A DNA stretch of 64,000 bases from an uncultured Pelagibacteraceae bacterium (GCA_902543535.1 CACBYG010000003.1:62001-126000), one strand, 5' to 3'. Counted from the stretch's first letter, positions 1-10,333 are shown. Program-made: numbers and translations. The notes: generated by a model from the sequence alone, not told the origin.

Positions 1-105
1 CAATAAAACTGGTGGAAAAGATTCAAATGCAGGCTTTGCAATAACGAAACCGAAACCTAAAAATATAGGAACCAAAGATGCAACAAAAGTGTCTTTTATA
101 TTCAT
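1..105 (-). CDS. EamA/DMT-type transporter, N-terminal fragment (runs off window start)
   Basis: Reverse complement from 105 reads MNIKDTFVASLVPIFLGFGFVIAKPAFESFPPVLL with no stop; typical EamA first TM helix; not in the ORF track. Confidence 0.6.
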   Translation of the reverse strand, partial: MNIKDTFVASLVPIFLGFGFVIAKPAFESFPPVLL

Positions 106-165
106 GTCGTTATTTTTAATATTAATGATTATTAAAGAACTTCTGATATATTCACTTTTTAAAAT

Positions 166-912
166 ATGAATTCAACAAAAATAGATCCTAAATATGTCAG
201 TAAATCAAATCCGAGAGTTGGGCTAATAGCACTTGCAAGCGACTTTATGATTGAAAAGGATTTTATAAATGTATTTAAAGATAGAGATATAGATTTTTTC
301 GTAAATCGAATTGAAAGTTACAATCCTTTAACAAAGGAAAACTTAATTAAAATGTCAGAAAAAGTAACCGAGGTTACAAAAGATATTTTACCTGATCAAG
401 ATCTAGACTGTGTAGTTTATGGTTGTACTTCAGGGACTATTGCTGCAGGACATGCATCAATTGAAAAAAAAGTAAAGGCAGCAAAACCAAAAGCAGATGT
501 GACCACACCAAGCACAGCTGCAATTACAGCACTTAAAAAAATGAACATTAATAAAATATGTTTATTTACACCTTATAGTAAGAAATTAAATGATGAGGTT
601 TTGGAGTATTTTAAAAGCGAGGGTTTTGATATTACATCTAATGCATATTTTAATATCGAGTCTGATCTTGATATTGGAAAAGTTGATCAAAATTATCTGT
701 ATGAAGTATTATCTAACATTGAATTAAATAATGCAGATGCTCTGTTTGTTTCATGTACAGCTCTTCCAGTTTTACCCATCATAGATAAATTAGAAAAAAA
801 ATTAAATACTACAGTATTGTCTAGCAATCAGGCATTAATTTGGGATACCCTTGTTAAAATAAATAAAAATAATTCAGTAGAGGGATTTGGTAAATTATTC
901 CAAATAAATTAA
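166..912 (+). CDS. Asp/Glu/hydantoin racemase superfamily protein, EutA/maleate-isomerase-like
   Basis: VVYGCTSGTIAAG and LFVSCTALPVLPII cysteine motifs; stop overlaps next start (TAATG). Confidence 0.7.
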   Translation: MNSTKIDPKYVSKSNPRVGLIALASDFMIEKDFINVFKDRDIDFFVNRIESYNPLTKENLIKMSEKVTEVTKDILPDQDLDCVVYGCTSGTIAAGHASIEKKVKAAKPKADVTTPSTAAITALKKMNINKICLFTPYSKKLNDEVLEYFKSEGFDITSNAYFNIESDLDIGKVDQNYLYEVLSNIELNNADALFVSCTALPVLPIIDKLEKKLNTTVLSSNQALIWDTLVKINKNNSVEGFGKLFQIN

Positions 913-2081
913 TGTATTTTACAAAAGAAGAATACAAACAGAGACTAAAGAAAGTTCAACACATGATGCAAGAAAAAGGCATTGAACTTTTAATCTCTCA
1001 TGACACTAATAACCTTAATTATTTAACAGGTTATGATGCTTGGTCGTTTTATTACGCACAGTGTGCTATTGTGCATGTTAATGCAGAAGAACCACTGTGC
1101 TTTGTAAGAGCTCAAGATGCGGGAGGTGCTTACTTAAAAACTTATTTAAAAAATGAGAACATACTATCTTACGATGAGTCTTATATTCATACCTGGCCAA
1201 AACATCCTTATGATTACTTAGTTAATATTATTAAGGACAGAAAATGGGATAAACTATCAATTGGAGTAGAGATGGATGCACATTATTTCACAGCGTTTTG
1301 TTATGAAAAAATTAAATCAGGACTTCCTAATGCCAAAATAAAAGACAGTGATCGTCTGGTTAATTGGGCAAGGCTGGTGAAATCAGATACTGAAATAACT
1401 TATATGAAATCTGCTGCAAAAATTTCTGAAAAAGGAATGAAAACTGCAATGGAGGTAATTAATCCTGGTGTAAGGCAGTGTGATGCGGTTGGAGAAATTC
1501 AAAAATCATTATTTTATGGTACAGAGGAATTTGGAGGAGAATATGCAAGTATTGCAACATTAGTACCAACAGGAAAAGGAACTTCAGCATCTCATTTGAC
1601 TGCTAGTCAGGATAAATTTGTTGAAGGAGAGGCTACAATTATTGAATTGTCAGGAACTTATAAAAGATATCATGCTCCAATGGCTCGAACAGTTTTATTA
1701 GGAAAACCTGATCAAAAAAAAATAGATACTATGAACAAAACCATTGAGGCTTTGAATTCTGGTATTAGTGTGATCAAACCTGGAAATACTGCCGATGATG
1801 TTGCTCAGGCATTTTGGAAAATTTTAGATAAATATGGAATAGAAAAAAAATCTAGAACAGGATATTCGATTGGAATTGGCTATCCTCCAGATTGGGGCGA
1901 ACATACTCTTAATATTTATAAAGGCGATATGACTGTTCTTGAGCCCAATGTGTGTTTTCACATGATTGCAGTAATGCAATTTGGTGATTGGGGGGTAGAA
2001 GCTTCTGAAGCAATTAGAGTAACTAAGAATGGTTCTGAATTATTCTGCAATTTTCCAAAAGAACTTCATATTAAGAGTTAA
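912..2081 (+). CDS. M24-family creatinase/Xaa-Pro peptidase fold protein (ectoine hydrolase DoeA-like)
   Basis: Creatinase N-domain (LLISHDTNNLNYLTGYDAW) plus pita-bread C domain; canonical metal ligands appear substituted. Confidence 0.7.
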   Translation: MYFTKEEYKQRLKKVQHMMQEKGIELLISHDTNNLNYLTGYDAWSFYYAQCAIVHVNAEEPLCFVRAQDAGGAYLKTYLKNENILSYDESYIHTWPKHPYDYLVNIIKDRKWDKLSIGVEMDAHYFTAFCYEKIKSGLPNAKIKDSDRLVNWARLVKSDTEITYMKSAAKISEKGMKTAMEVINPGVRQCDAVGEIQKSLFYGTEEFGGEYASIATLVPTGKGTSASHLTASQDKFVEGEATIIELSGTYKRYHAPMARTVLLGKPDQKKIDTMNKTIEALNSGISVIKPGNTADDVAQAFWKILDKYGIEKKSRTGYSIGIGYPPDWGEHTLNIYKGDMTVLEPNVCFHMIAVMQFGDWGVEASEAIRVTKNGSELFCNFPKELHIKS

Positions 2082-2126
2082 TTAGCTATTGAATTCTATT
2101 ACCACAAATGTTTTATATTCACCTTT

Positions 2127-3212
2127 ATGTCTAAAAATCCAGAATTCGTTAAATTTGATAAAGTTGATAAAAGCTATGATGGTAAAGTTTTAGTTGTTAA
2201 AGACCTTCAATTAGATATTGCTGAAGGTGAATTCATTACCATGCTTGGTCCCTCTGGATCTGGAAAAACAACTTGTCTAATGATGCTTGCAGGTTTTGAA
2301 ACTCCTACAAATGGAGAGATACTCTTAGATGGAAATATAATTTCTAACATTCCACCTCACAAAAGAGGGATTGGAATGGTCTTCCAAAATTATGCACTAT
2401 TTCCACATATGACTGTTTATGAAAATCTAGCTTTCCCTTTAAGAGTGAGAAAAATGGAAAAAGATGAAATAGATAAAAAAGTTGATAAAGCTTTATCAAT
2501 GGTCTCACTTAATGGATTTGAAACAAGAATGCCAGGACAACTATCAGGAGGACAACAACAAAGGGTAGCTGTAGCTAGAGCTTTAGTTTTTGATCCAGCA
2601 GTAGTTTTGATGGACGAACCTTTAGGTGCTTTGGATAAAAATTTAAGAGAGAGCATGCAATATGAAATTAAACATATTCATGAAAGCATTGGAGTGACTG
2701 TAGTTTATGTTACACACGATCAAAGTGAGGCATTAACAATGTCAAATAGAATTGCTGTGTTTAATGATGGTAAAGTTCAACAGCTATCAAATCCTTCAGA
2801 GCTTTATGAAAAACCAGTTAATTCATTCGTTGCAGAGTTTATTGGAGAAAATAATACATTTAATGGTGAAGTATCAGATATTTCAGGGGATGAATGTAAA
2901 GTTAAGCTATCCAATGGAGAAATAATAGCTAGTGCTATTACAGTAAAATCTAAGGGAGAAAAAACAACTGTTTCGTTAAGACCGGAGAGAGCCTTAATCG
3001 AACCAAGTGAAAAAATGGACAATATGTTTAGCGGCAAGATAGAAGAGGTAATCTATCATGGAGATCACACAAGAGTTCGAATTAATTTATTAGGAAACCC
3101 AGAATTTATTCTAAAAGTACCAAACAGTACTTCCAATCTAGAACTTAAGGTCAAACAAGATATTAAAATTGGCTGGAACAGTTCTGACGCAAGAGCTTTA
3201 GACCCAAAATAA
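2127..3212 (+). CDS. ABC transporter ATP-binding protein, spermidine/putrescine (Pot) family
   Basis: Walker A GPSGSGKTT, signature LSGGQQQR, Walker B VVLMDEP, TOBE-like C-terminus. Confidence 0.93.
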   Translation: MSKNPEFVKFDKVDKSYDGKVLVVKDLQLDIAEGEFITMLGPSGSGKTTCLMMLAGFETPTNGEILLDGNIISNIPPHKRGIGMVFQNYALFPHMTVYENLAFPLRVRKMEKDEIDKKVDKALSMVSLNGFETRMPGQLSGGQQQRVAVARALVFDPAVVLMDEPLGALDKNLRESMQYEIKHIHESIGVTVVYVTHDQSEALTMSNRIAVFNDGKVQQLSNPSELYEKPVNSFVAEFIGENNTFNGEVSDISGDECKVKLSNGEIIASAITVKSKGEKTTVSLRPERALIEPSEKMDNMFSGKIEEVIYHGDHTRVRINLLGNPEFILKVPNSTSNLELKVKQDIKIGWNSSDARALDPK

Positions 3213-3259
3213 ACAATCAATACATTAAAGTATAACACTAATAAGAACATTATAAGCTG

Positions 3260-3288
3260 TTGACTCTTAATAGTCATTTTGGTGTAAT
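3260..3288 (+). promoter_or_regulatory. Candidate sigma70 promoter for the solute-binding protein gene
   Basis: TTGACT (3260-3265), 17-bp spacer, TGTAAT (3283-3288); dyad TGACT-N6-AGTCA over the -35. Confidence 0.5.
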
Positions 3289-3334
3289 TTACTTATATAA
3301 ATTAATTTATATTAAACGTTTAAACGGAGGAATA

Positions 3335-4459
3335 ATGAGAAAATTAAGTAAATTGATACTTGCTCTTTCTTTTGTTGTATCTGTAACTTCTTCAGCCTTT
3401 GCTGTTACTGTAGCATCATGGGGTGGAGCTTATACAGACTCTCAAAAACAAGGGTATGGTGATCCAACAGCAGCAGCTCTAGGAATAGATATTAACTGGG
3501 TTGACTATTCTGGTGGACTATCAGAAATTAAGGCACAAAAAGAAGCGGGTGCTATAACTTGGGATATTATCGATGTATTTGCATTTGATACTATTAATGG
3601 TTGTGACGAAGGATTGTTTGTCAAATTTGATTTTGACAAAGACTTTCCAGCAGCTCCAGATGGAACGCCTGCAAGTGAGGACTTTTTTGCTCCAATGCCA
3701 AGTGAATGTGCAGTAGGAAATATTCTGTACTCTTGGAATTATGCTTTTGATACGAGAGCATTTGGTGGAAAAGAGCCTACAACAATTAAAGACTTTTTTA
3801 ACACTAAAAAATTTCCAGGTAAAAGAGCAATATACAAAAGTGCTCTAACAAATCTAGAAATCGCTTTAGCTGCTGACGGTGTAAACATGGGTAAAGGTGG
3901 AGAACTACTTTACAGAAAACTTGAAGAAGAAGGCGGTGTTGATAGAGCTATGAATAAAATTAAAGAACTTTGTACAGATCCAAATGGTGGATGTGTATTC
4001 TGGTCTGCAGGTGCTCAACCACCAGAACTATTAGTTGCTGGTGAAGTTGTTATGGCAACTGGTTGGAACGGAAGATTCTTTAACGCTGAAGTAGGTGAAG
4101 GCGCTCCAATTAAGCAAGTATGGCACGGTCAAGGTCTTGACTATGAGTATTTTGTACAAGTTAAAGGTGGACCTAACGATGCAAATGGAAATGCTTTAAA
4201 AGCTCTATCTATGATGACTAATACTGAAATGTTAGCTGGTAGTGCGAAGTATATTGCATATGCGCCATACAGAATATCATCTTTAGATATTATCAAAGCT
4301 AACGAGCCTTGGTACAAAGATGGTAAAACTGAAATGATGCCTCAAATGCCTACATCTCCTGGTAATACTAAGAAATATTTCTTAGTTGATCCTTTCTACT
4401 GGGCTGACAATGGAACAGAGATTGGTGAAAAATGGGAAGCAATGAAAGCAGGCCTATAA
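3335..4459 (+). CDS. Pot-type ABC transporter periplasmic substrate-binding protein
   Basis: Signal peptide MRKLSKLILALSFVVSVTSSAFA, VASWGGAYTDSQKQ motif; start moved from 3260 to ATG at 3335 behind GGAGG. Confidence 0.9.
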   Translation: MRKLSKLILALSFVVSVTSSAFAVTVASWGGAYTDSQKQGYGDPTAAALGIDINWVDYSGGLSEIKAQKEAGAITWDIIDVFAFDTINGCDEGLFVKFDFDKDFPAAPDGTPASEDFFAPMPSECAVGNILYSWNYAFDTRAFGGKEPTTIKDFFNTKKFPGKRAIYKSALTNLEIALAADGVNMGKGGELLYRKLEEEGGVDRAMNKIKELCTDPNGGCVFWSAGAQPPELLVAGEVVMATGWNGRFFNAEVGEGAPIKQVWHGQGLDYEYFVQVKGGPNDANGNALKALSMMTNTEMLAGSAKYIAYAPYRISSLDIIKANEPWYKDGKTEMMPQMPTSPGNTKKYFLVDPFYWADNGTEIGEKWEAMKAGL

Positions 4460-4495
4460 TTTCAGTTTTAAACACTGAATTAATATAATATATTT

Positions 4496-4528
4496 AGGGC
4501 GGTTATTAACTAACCGCCCTTTTTTTTT
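4496..4528 (+). terminator. Intrinsic terminator
   Basis: AGGGCGGTTA-TTAAC-TAACCGCCCT 10-bp stem followed by uninterrupted T run, ends 1 nt before next ATG. Confidence 0.9.
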
Positions 4529-5791
4529 ATGAGCTCAGAAACAAAACAAATTTTAACGACTGATGGAATTCCACTAGAGGTTAGTCTAAAAAAAGCTGAA
4601 AAGAAGAATAAAATTAAGGCATTTCTTCTTGTAGCCCCATTACTATTATTTCTATTTATCACTTACGTTTTTCCAATCGGAGAAATGTTTACAAGAAGCG
4701 TAGATGATAAAATGATTACAAATATGCTCCCTAAAACTTTCAAAGCTATGGAAAAATGGGATGGAAAAGAATTACCATCAGAAGAAGTTTTTGCCAGTTT
4801 TTATTCAGACTACAAAATTTTAATTGAAAATCAAACACAAGGTAAACTTGGCCAAAGATTGAACAAGGAAAAAAATGGTTTTAACTCCATTACTAAAAAA
4901 TTAATGAGACAAATTAAAAGAAATAAAATTGATGAAAGTCAAAGTATCAAAGAACAAATTATGAAGACTCATAAGAGATGGGCAAATGTTGAATATTGGC
5001 AAGCAATAAAAAGAACTGCACCTCCTTACACTATGGCGAAATATCTAAAAGGGATGGATATGTATTTTGCAGCAGATGGAAGTATTGCACAAGTCGATGA
5101 GGATAGAAGAATACACAGAATACTTTGGCTAAGAACACTAGAAATAGCGTTGTTTGTAACTATTTTCTGTTTTTTAATGGGCTATCCAATAGCTCACTTA
5201 CTTGCAACATTGCCAATGAAATACAGTAATCTTTTAATGATATGTGTTCTCTTGCCGTTTTGGACTTCTTTATTAGTAAGAACTGCTAGCTGGATGATTT
5301 TGCTACAAACACAAGGAGTAGTAAATGATTTCTTTGTAATGATTGGTCTTGTTGCAGACAATAACAGGCCAGAGATGATGTATAACAAAGTTGGAACTTA
5401 TGTGGCAATGACCCAAATATTATTGCCATTTATGGTCCTTCCACTTTACAGTGTCATGAAAACAATTTCACCAAGCTTGATGAGAGCAGGTAAATCTTTA
5501 GGTGGAACACCGTTCATTGCATTTTGGAAAGTTTATTTCCCATTAACCATACCAGGTATTGGTGCGGGATGCTTGTTAGTATTTATTTTAGCGATTGGAT
5601 ATTATATTACCCCAGCATTAGTTGGAGGGGCCTCAGGGACTCTAATAAGTAATCAAATTGCTTACCATATGAAAACCACATTAGATTGGAGTTTTGCTTC
5701 AGCTATGGGATTAATGTTGCTATCTGGAGTTCTAGTAATCTATTGGATTTATAATAAATTAGTAGGAGTTGATAATATTAAGTTAGGTTAA
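4529..5791 (+). CDS. ABC transporter permease (PotB-like)
   Basis: Multi-TM, EAA-type loop (RAGKSLGGTPFIAFWKVYFPLTIPGI). Confidence 0.88.
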   Translation: MSSETKQILTTDGIPLEVSLKKAEKKNKIKAFLLVAPLLLFLFITYVFPIGEMFTRSVDDKMITNMLPKTFKAMEKWDGKELPSEEVFASFYSDYKILIENQTQGKLGQRLNKEKNGFNSITKKLMRQIKRNKIDESQSIKEQIMKTHKRWANVEYWQAIKRTAPPYTMAKYLKGMDMYFAADGSIAQVDEDRRIHRILWLRTLEIALFVTIFCFLMGYPIAHLLATLPMKYSNLLMICVLLPFWTSLLVRTASWMILLQTQGVVNDFFVMIGLVADNNRPEMMYNKVGTYVAMTQILLPFMVLPLYSVMKTISPSLMRAGKSLGGTPFIAFWKVYFPLTIPGIGAGCLLVFILAIGYYITPALVGGASGTLISNQIAYHMKTTLDWSFASAMGLMLLSGVLVIYWIYNKLVGVDNIKLG

Positions 5792-5793
5792 TT

Positions 5794-6648
5794 ATGGCAT
5801 TACCAAGTTATACAGAAACACGATATAGAATTTGGCATTATTTTTATATTGCTGTTTGTACATTTGTATTTTTCTTTTTAATTGCACCTTTATTTGTAAT
5901 TTTTCCTTTATCATTTAATGCTGAAGAGTTTTTAGTTTTTTCTGAAGGAATGAAAAAGCTTGACCCAGATGCTTTTTCTTTTAGATGGTATCACGAAATG
6001 GTTTATGGAACTAAAAACCCATGGGGTTTAGCTGCAAAAAATAGTTTTATAATTGCGATATTTGCAACTATTGGATCAATAATTTTAGGAACACTTGCAG
6101 CCCTAGGTCTTAGCAGTAGGCATATGCCATACAAGGGTTTAATTATGGCAGTTTTAATTTCACCAATGATTGTTCCATTAATTATATCTGGTGTAGCTAT
6201 TTTCTTTTTTATGGCAAAAGTAGGTTTAGCAGCAACTCATACAGGAATAGTAATGGCCCATATTATATTGGGTACTCCTTTTGTGGTGATAACTGTTACT
6301 GCAACACTTTCAGGATTTGATCATAGTGTAACTCGAGCAGCCTCAAGTTTGGGAAGTAATCCAGTTAATACATTTATGAAAATTACATTACCTTTGATAC
6401 TTCCTGGTGTAATTTCAGGAGGATTGTTTGCATTTGTTACATCATTTGATGAAGTAGTTGTTGTATTATTTTTAGCAGGATTAGAGAATACGACTATTCC
6501 AGTTCAAATGTGGACAGGTTTAAGAGAACAATTAAGTCCTACCATTCTTGCAGTTGCAACATGTTTAATTGTTTTGTCTACTTTAATTTTAGTCACAGCA
6601 GAACTTTTAAGAAGAAGATCTGAGAGATTAAGAGGAATAAATAGATAA
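5794..6648 (+). CDS. ABC transporter permease (PotC-like)
   Basis: Multi-TM, EAA-type loop (RAASSLGSNPVNTFMKITLPLILPGV). Confidence 0.9.
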   Translation: MALPSYTETRYRIWHYFYIAVCTFVFFFLIAPLFVIFPLSFNAEEFLVFSEGMKKLDPDAFSFRWYHEMVYGTKNPWGLAAKNSFIIAIFATIGSIILGTLAALGLSSRHMPYKGLIMAVLISPMIVPLIISGVAIFFFMAKVGLAATHTGIVMAHIILGTPFVVITVTATLSGFDHSVTRAASSLGSNPVNTFMKITLPLILPGVISGGLFAFVTSFDEVVVVLFLAGLENTTIPVQMWTGLREQLSPTILAVATCLIVLSTLILVTAELLRRRSERLRGINR

Positions 6649-6684
6649 TTTACCTAAATTAATTTTTCATATATAGAGCTTAGA

Positions 6685-8907
6685 GTGGAAATCAGAAAAG
6701 TAGTTATTATTGGATCAGGTACTATGGGTAGTGGTATTGCTGCTCATTTATGTAATGCAAATGTGCCAGTAACATTGTTAGATTTAACCACTGAAATAAG
6801 CACCAATGCTAGAGATAGAATCTTTAAATCAAGACCACCATTATTAATTGATAAATCTAAAATTAATAACATTAAAGTAGGAAATATTTCAGATGACTTT
6901 GATACAGTTAAAGAAGCTGATTGGATAGTCGAAGCGGTTGTTGAGAGAATAGATATTAAACATCAAATATACGATAAAATATTTAAATCTAGAAAAAATG
7001 GAACGATAGTCTCCTCAAACACATCCTCAATTCCAATCAAAGTACTTTCACAAAATTTAACCAACGAACAAAAAAAAGATTTTTGCATTACACACTTCTT
7101 TAATCCTGTTCGATACATGGGCTTGTTAGAAATTGTTAAAAATGAAAATAATGATTTAGAAAAAATTAATGCACTTCAAAAATTTTGTGAGATTGAACTT
7201 GGTAAAGGGGCAATAGTTTGTAACGATACTCCAGGTTTTTTAGGAAATAGGGTTGGTGTATATGCTATGCAAATAGCAATGACTGAGGCTTTCAAAATGA
7301 AATTAACTGTTGAAGAAGCTGACGCAATTTTTGGAAGACCAATGGGAATTCCTAAAACAGGAGTTTTTGGACTTTATGATTTAATTGGCATTGATCTAAT
7401 GGCCGATGTACTAAAAAGTTTTATAAAAGAGTTACCTGAAACTGACAAATTTCATGAAGTTGCACAAGAAATTCCTCTAATTAAAAAACTAATTGAAACT
7501 GGTTATACTGGTCGAAAAGGTAAAGGTGGCTTTTATAGAATAAATAAAGATGGGGGTGCAAAAATTTTAGAGGCCCTAAATCTTGAAACAGGAGTTTATT
7601 CAGCTAGTAAAAAAATTGATATTAAATCTGAAAAAGTTAATCTAAAAAAATTAATTAATCGAGATGACAAACATGGTGAATATGCGTGGTCAGTAATTTC
7701 AAAAATAATCAAATATGCATCATCATTAGTAAGTGAAATTACAGATGAATTTAATGATATTGATGAAGCAATGCGACTTGGTTTTAATTGGTCTAAAGGA
7801 CCTTTTGAGATGTTAGAAGAAATTGGAGTAGAAAACTTTTTTAACAAAATAGATAATTATGATGGGAATAAATTTTTAGAAAATCTAGCAAAATCAAAAA
7901 ATGAAAATTTTTATGGAGAGAGACAAAAATATACAAAAATTGAAACTTTAGGAAAAGTTAAGAGAAAGGCTCAAAGTATCGATGGAAATAGCTCTGCCCA
8001 AATTTATAAATTTAAAGACTATAATATTGTTGAGTTTACCACAAAAGCAAACGCTCTAGATTATGACTCTATGGATGCTTTAAAAAAAGCAACTGATAAA
8101 CCTTTAATTATTATTAATGAAAGTATGCAATTCTCTGCAGGAGTAAATTTAAGTTATACGATGGATTTTGCAAATAAAGGAGATTTTAAATCTATTGAAA
8201 AATTTATTAAATATTTCCAAGAAACGTGTAAAGAACTTAAGTATTCAAAATATCCGGTGATATCTGCACCTTCAGGTTTAACTTTAGGAGGAGGCTTTGA
8301 GGTTCTTGTGCAAAGTAATTTTGTTGCATCGCACACGAATATTGTAATTGGTTTAGTTGAGACAATAGTAGGATTGATCCCAGCTGGTGGTGGTTGCAAA
8401 GAAATGTTAGCAAGATGGCAAAATACAGAAGAAAGTAAAAAAGATCCAAATTTTGCTCCATTAAAGGTTTTTGACATTATTGGTTATGGTAAGACAGCAA
8501 CTTCACCGGTGGAGGCAGAACCTTTAAAATACCTTAAGCCAGAAGACAAAAAAATAATGAATAGAAATAGTTTACTAGAAGCATCAAAAAAAATTTTAGA
8601 TGAAAACCGAGATTTTAAATCGCCATCGAAATTAGTATTCAATTTGCCAGGTGAGAGTGTTAGGGGCGAAATGCAAAAAGTTTTAGATAAACTTTACAAT
8701 GATAAAGTTATACTAGATCACGGCATGGTAGTTGCTAAAGAATTAGCTTATGTACTAAGTGGTGGAGATACATCAATAGACAAACAGCTTTCAGAAGATG
8801 ATTTGTTTAAATTAGAGTTAGATGCTTTTATGAAGCTTATTGAAACTTCTAAAACTCAGGAAAGAATAAAGCATACGCTTGCAACTGGTAAACCTTTAGT
8901 TAATTAG
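6685..8907 (+). CDS. 3-hydroxyacyl-CoA dehydrogenase / enoyl-CoA hydratase fusion (FadJ/FadB-like); GTG start
   Basis: Rossmann VVIIGSGTMGSGIAAHL; C-terminal crotonase-like segment with GGGFEVLVQS and IVGLIPAGGG. Confidence 0.88.
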   Translation: MEIRKVVIIGSGTMGSGIAAHLCNANVPVTLLDLTTEISTNARDRIFKSRPPLLIDKSKINNIKVGNISDDFDTVKEADWIVEAVVERIDIKHQIYDKIFKSRKNGTIVSSNTSSIPIKVLSQNLTNEQKKDFCITHFFNPVRYMGLLEIVKNENNDLEKINALQKFCEIELGKGAIVCNDTPGFLGNRVGVYAMQIAMTEAFKMKLTVEEADAIFGRPMGIPKTGVFGLYDLIGIDLMADVLKSFIKELPETDKFHEVAQEIPLIKKLIETGYTGRKGKGGFYRINKDGGAKILEALNLETGVYSASKKIDIKSEKVNLKKLINRDDKHGEYAWSVISKIIKYASSLVSEITDEFNDIDEAMRLGFNWSKGPFEMLEEIGVENFFNKIDNYDGNKFLENLAKSKNENFYGERQKYTKIETLGKVKRKAQSIDGNSSAQIYKFKDYNIVEFTTKANALDYDSMDALKKATDKPLIIINESMQFSAGVNLSYTMDFANKGDFKSIEKFIKYFQETCKELKYSKYPVISAPSGLTLGGGFEVLVQSNFVASHTNIVIGLVETIVGLIPAGGGCKEMLARWQNTEESKKDPNFAPLKVFDIIGYGKTATSPVEAEPLKYLKPEDKKIMNRNSLLEASKKILDENRDFKSPSKLVFNLPGESVRGEMQKVLDKLYNDKVILDHGMVVAKELAYVLSGGDTSIDKQLSEDDLFKLELDAFMKLIETSKTQERIKHTLATGKPLVN

Positions 8908-9548
8908 TTTTCTAATAATTGAAATTCTTTAATATAATCAGGCCTTAATACATAATCTGTTTTATTACCAACTTTAATTTTTTTTAAAGCATCCAAGCCA
9001 AAGATTACTTTACCAACTGGTGTATATTCTCCTTGGTATAAAGGAATATCTTTTAAGATAATAAAGAATTCACTATCCTCAGTATCAAATTCCCCCCTGG
9101 CCATAGCAACAGTTCCTGCTTTAAATTCGTAATCATTACTTAATTCTGATTTTAATTTACCAAGCTTAGACGTACCGCTTCCAATTTTAAAATAATTTAT
9201 ATTATCATGATAACCAAACTCAAGATCACCTGCTTGAACCAAAGTATTTTCTATAACACGATAAAATACTGAATTATTATACAAACCTGAATTAACAAAA
9301 TATTTAAATCTTTCAACTGATTTAGGTGAAACTTGAGGATAAAGTTCAATTGCAACTTTTCCACACTCAACATCCATAATAGCTAAATTTTTTGGATCAC
9401 TAATTTTAAGTTCATCTAAATCAAGTTCTTTTACAAACAAACATTTATTTTTAATCAAATAAAAAGAACCAAAAGTAAAAACTGCTAATGAAATTAGAAA
9501 AAAAAATAATATTTTTTCTGATAATGATGATTTAATTTTTTTAATCAT
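8904..9548 (-). CDS. Membrane-anchored cyclophilin-type peptidyl-prolyl isomerase
   Basis: N-terminal TM; SPKSVERFKYFVNSGLYNNSVFYRVIENTLVQAGD motif. Confidence 0.85.
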   Translation of the reverse strand: MIKKIKSSLSEKILFFFLISLAVFTFGSFYLIKNKCLFVKELDLDELKISDPKNLAIMDVECGKVAIELYPQVSPKSVERFKYFVNSGLYNNSVFYRVIENTLVQAGDLEFGYHDNINYFKIGSGTSKLGKLKSELSNDYEFKAGTVAMARGEFDTEDSEFFIILKDIPLYQGEYTPVGKVIFGLDALKKIKVGNKTDYVLRPDYIKEFQLLEN

Positions 9549-10279
9549 TAAAATATGAAGTTATTATCAATCAATTTTAAATTTTCTTCTAAATATTTGA
9601 CTTTATTTTTTAAAATTAAATCATTCTCAATTTTTTTTTCTACTAATTCTTTATTGGTCATAAGAAAGGAAAAAATTTCAGCCATATCCTCTGAAGGAAT
9701 AGATTTTGAATATTCTGTTAAAAATCCATCTGTATTTTCATAAAGACTAAGATCTGTTCGATCTGAGCAAGTTGAACACTCTGCATATTTAAAAGACGCT
9801 TTATTAAATTTTGACCATAAAGCTTCATCAAATATCTTATTGTGCTTTGCTTGTATCATATGAAAGAATTCATGATGGATCATTCTTTCAAAGTGTTCCA
9901 GGTTAAAGTTAATATCTAAGATCAATGATCTTTTAAGAATGTTAGGTATTCCTCCAGTGTTAATTGAAGAAACAGTCAGATTTTCACATAAAATAATGAA
10001 TTTGAGATTATTTATAATTAAAAAGTCTGCTTCATATTTGTTTAAATTTTTTTCAACAATTGGATATTTTTTGTTTAATTCATTTTTTTTCGACCTATCA
10101 CAAGAAATATTTTTTTTTAATCCTATTTTAAAATTTTTCTCAGCGTATAAATATTTTAGTCCATTTAAACTTTCTGTATTATAGATTTCTAAATTAGGGA
10201 TTTTTAAGAGATTAAAAATTTCATTCGCATTTACTACTGAAATATTAAATATTAGTATTATAGAAATTATATATTTCAT
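9548..10279 (-). CDS. Secreted putative zinc metalloprotease-like protein
   Basis: Signal peptide; HHEFFHMIQ (HExxH) and downstream SEDMAEIFSF. Confidence 0.5.
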   Translation of the reverse strand: MKYIISIILIFNISVVNANEIFNLLKIPNLEIYNTESLNGLKYLYAEKNFKIGLKKNISCDRSKKNELNKKYPIVEKNLNKYEADFLIINNLKFIILCENLTVSSINTGGIPNILKRSLILDINFNLEHFERMIHHEFFHMIQAKHNKIFDEALWSKFNKASFKYAECSTCSDRTDLSLYENTDGFLTEYSKSIPSEDMAEIFSFLMTNKELVEKKIENDLILKNKVKYLEENLKLIDNNFIF

Positions 10280-10333
10280 CAGATTATTATAGACGAATAA
10301 AGCTAGATAATATTAACTTAGTTTTAAAATAAA

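Noticed and set aside
8154-8477. 107-aa minus-strand ORF antisense to the HADH fusion
   Set aside because: Antisense shadow of a well-supported CDS, with an alternative overlapping antisense ORF in another frame.
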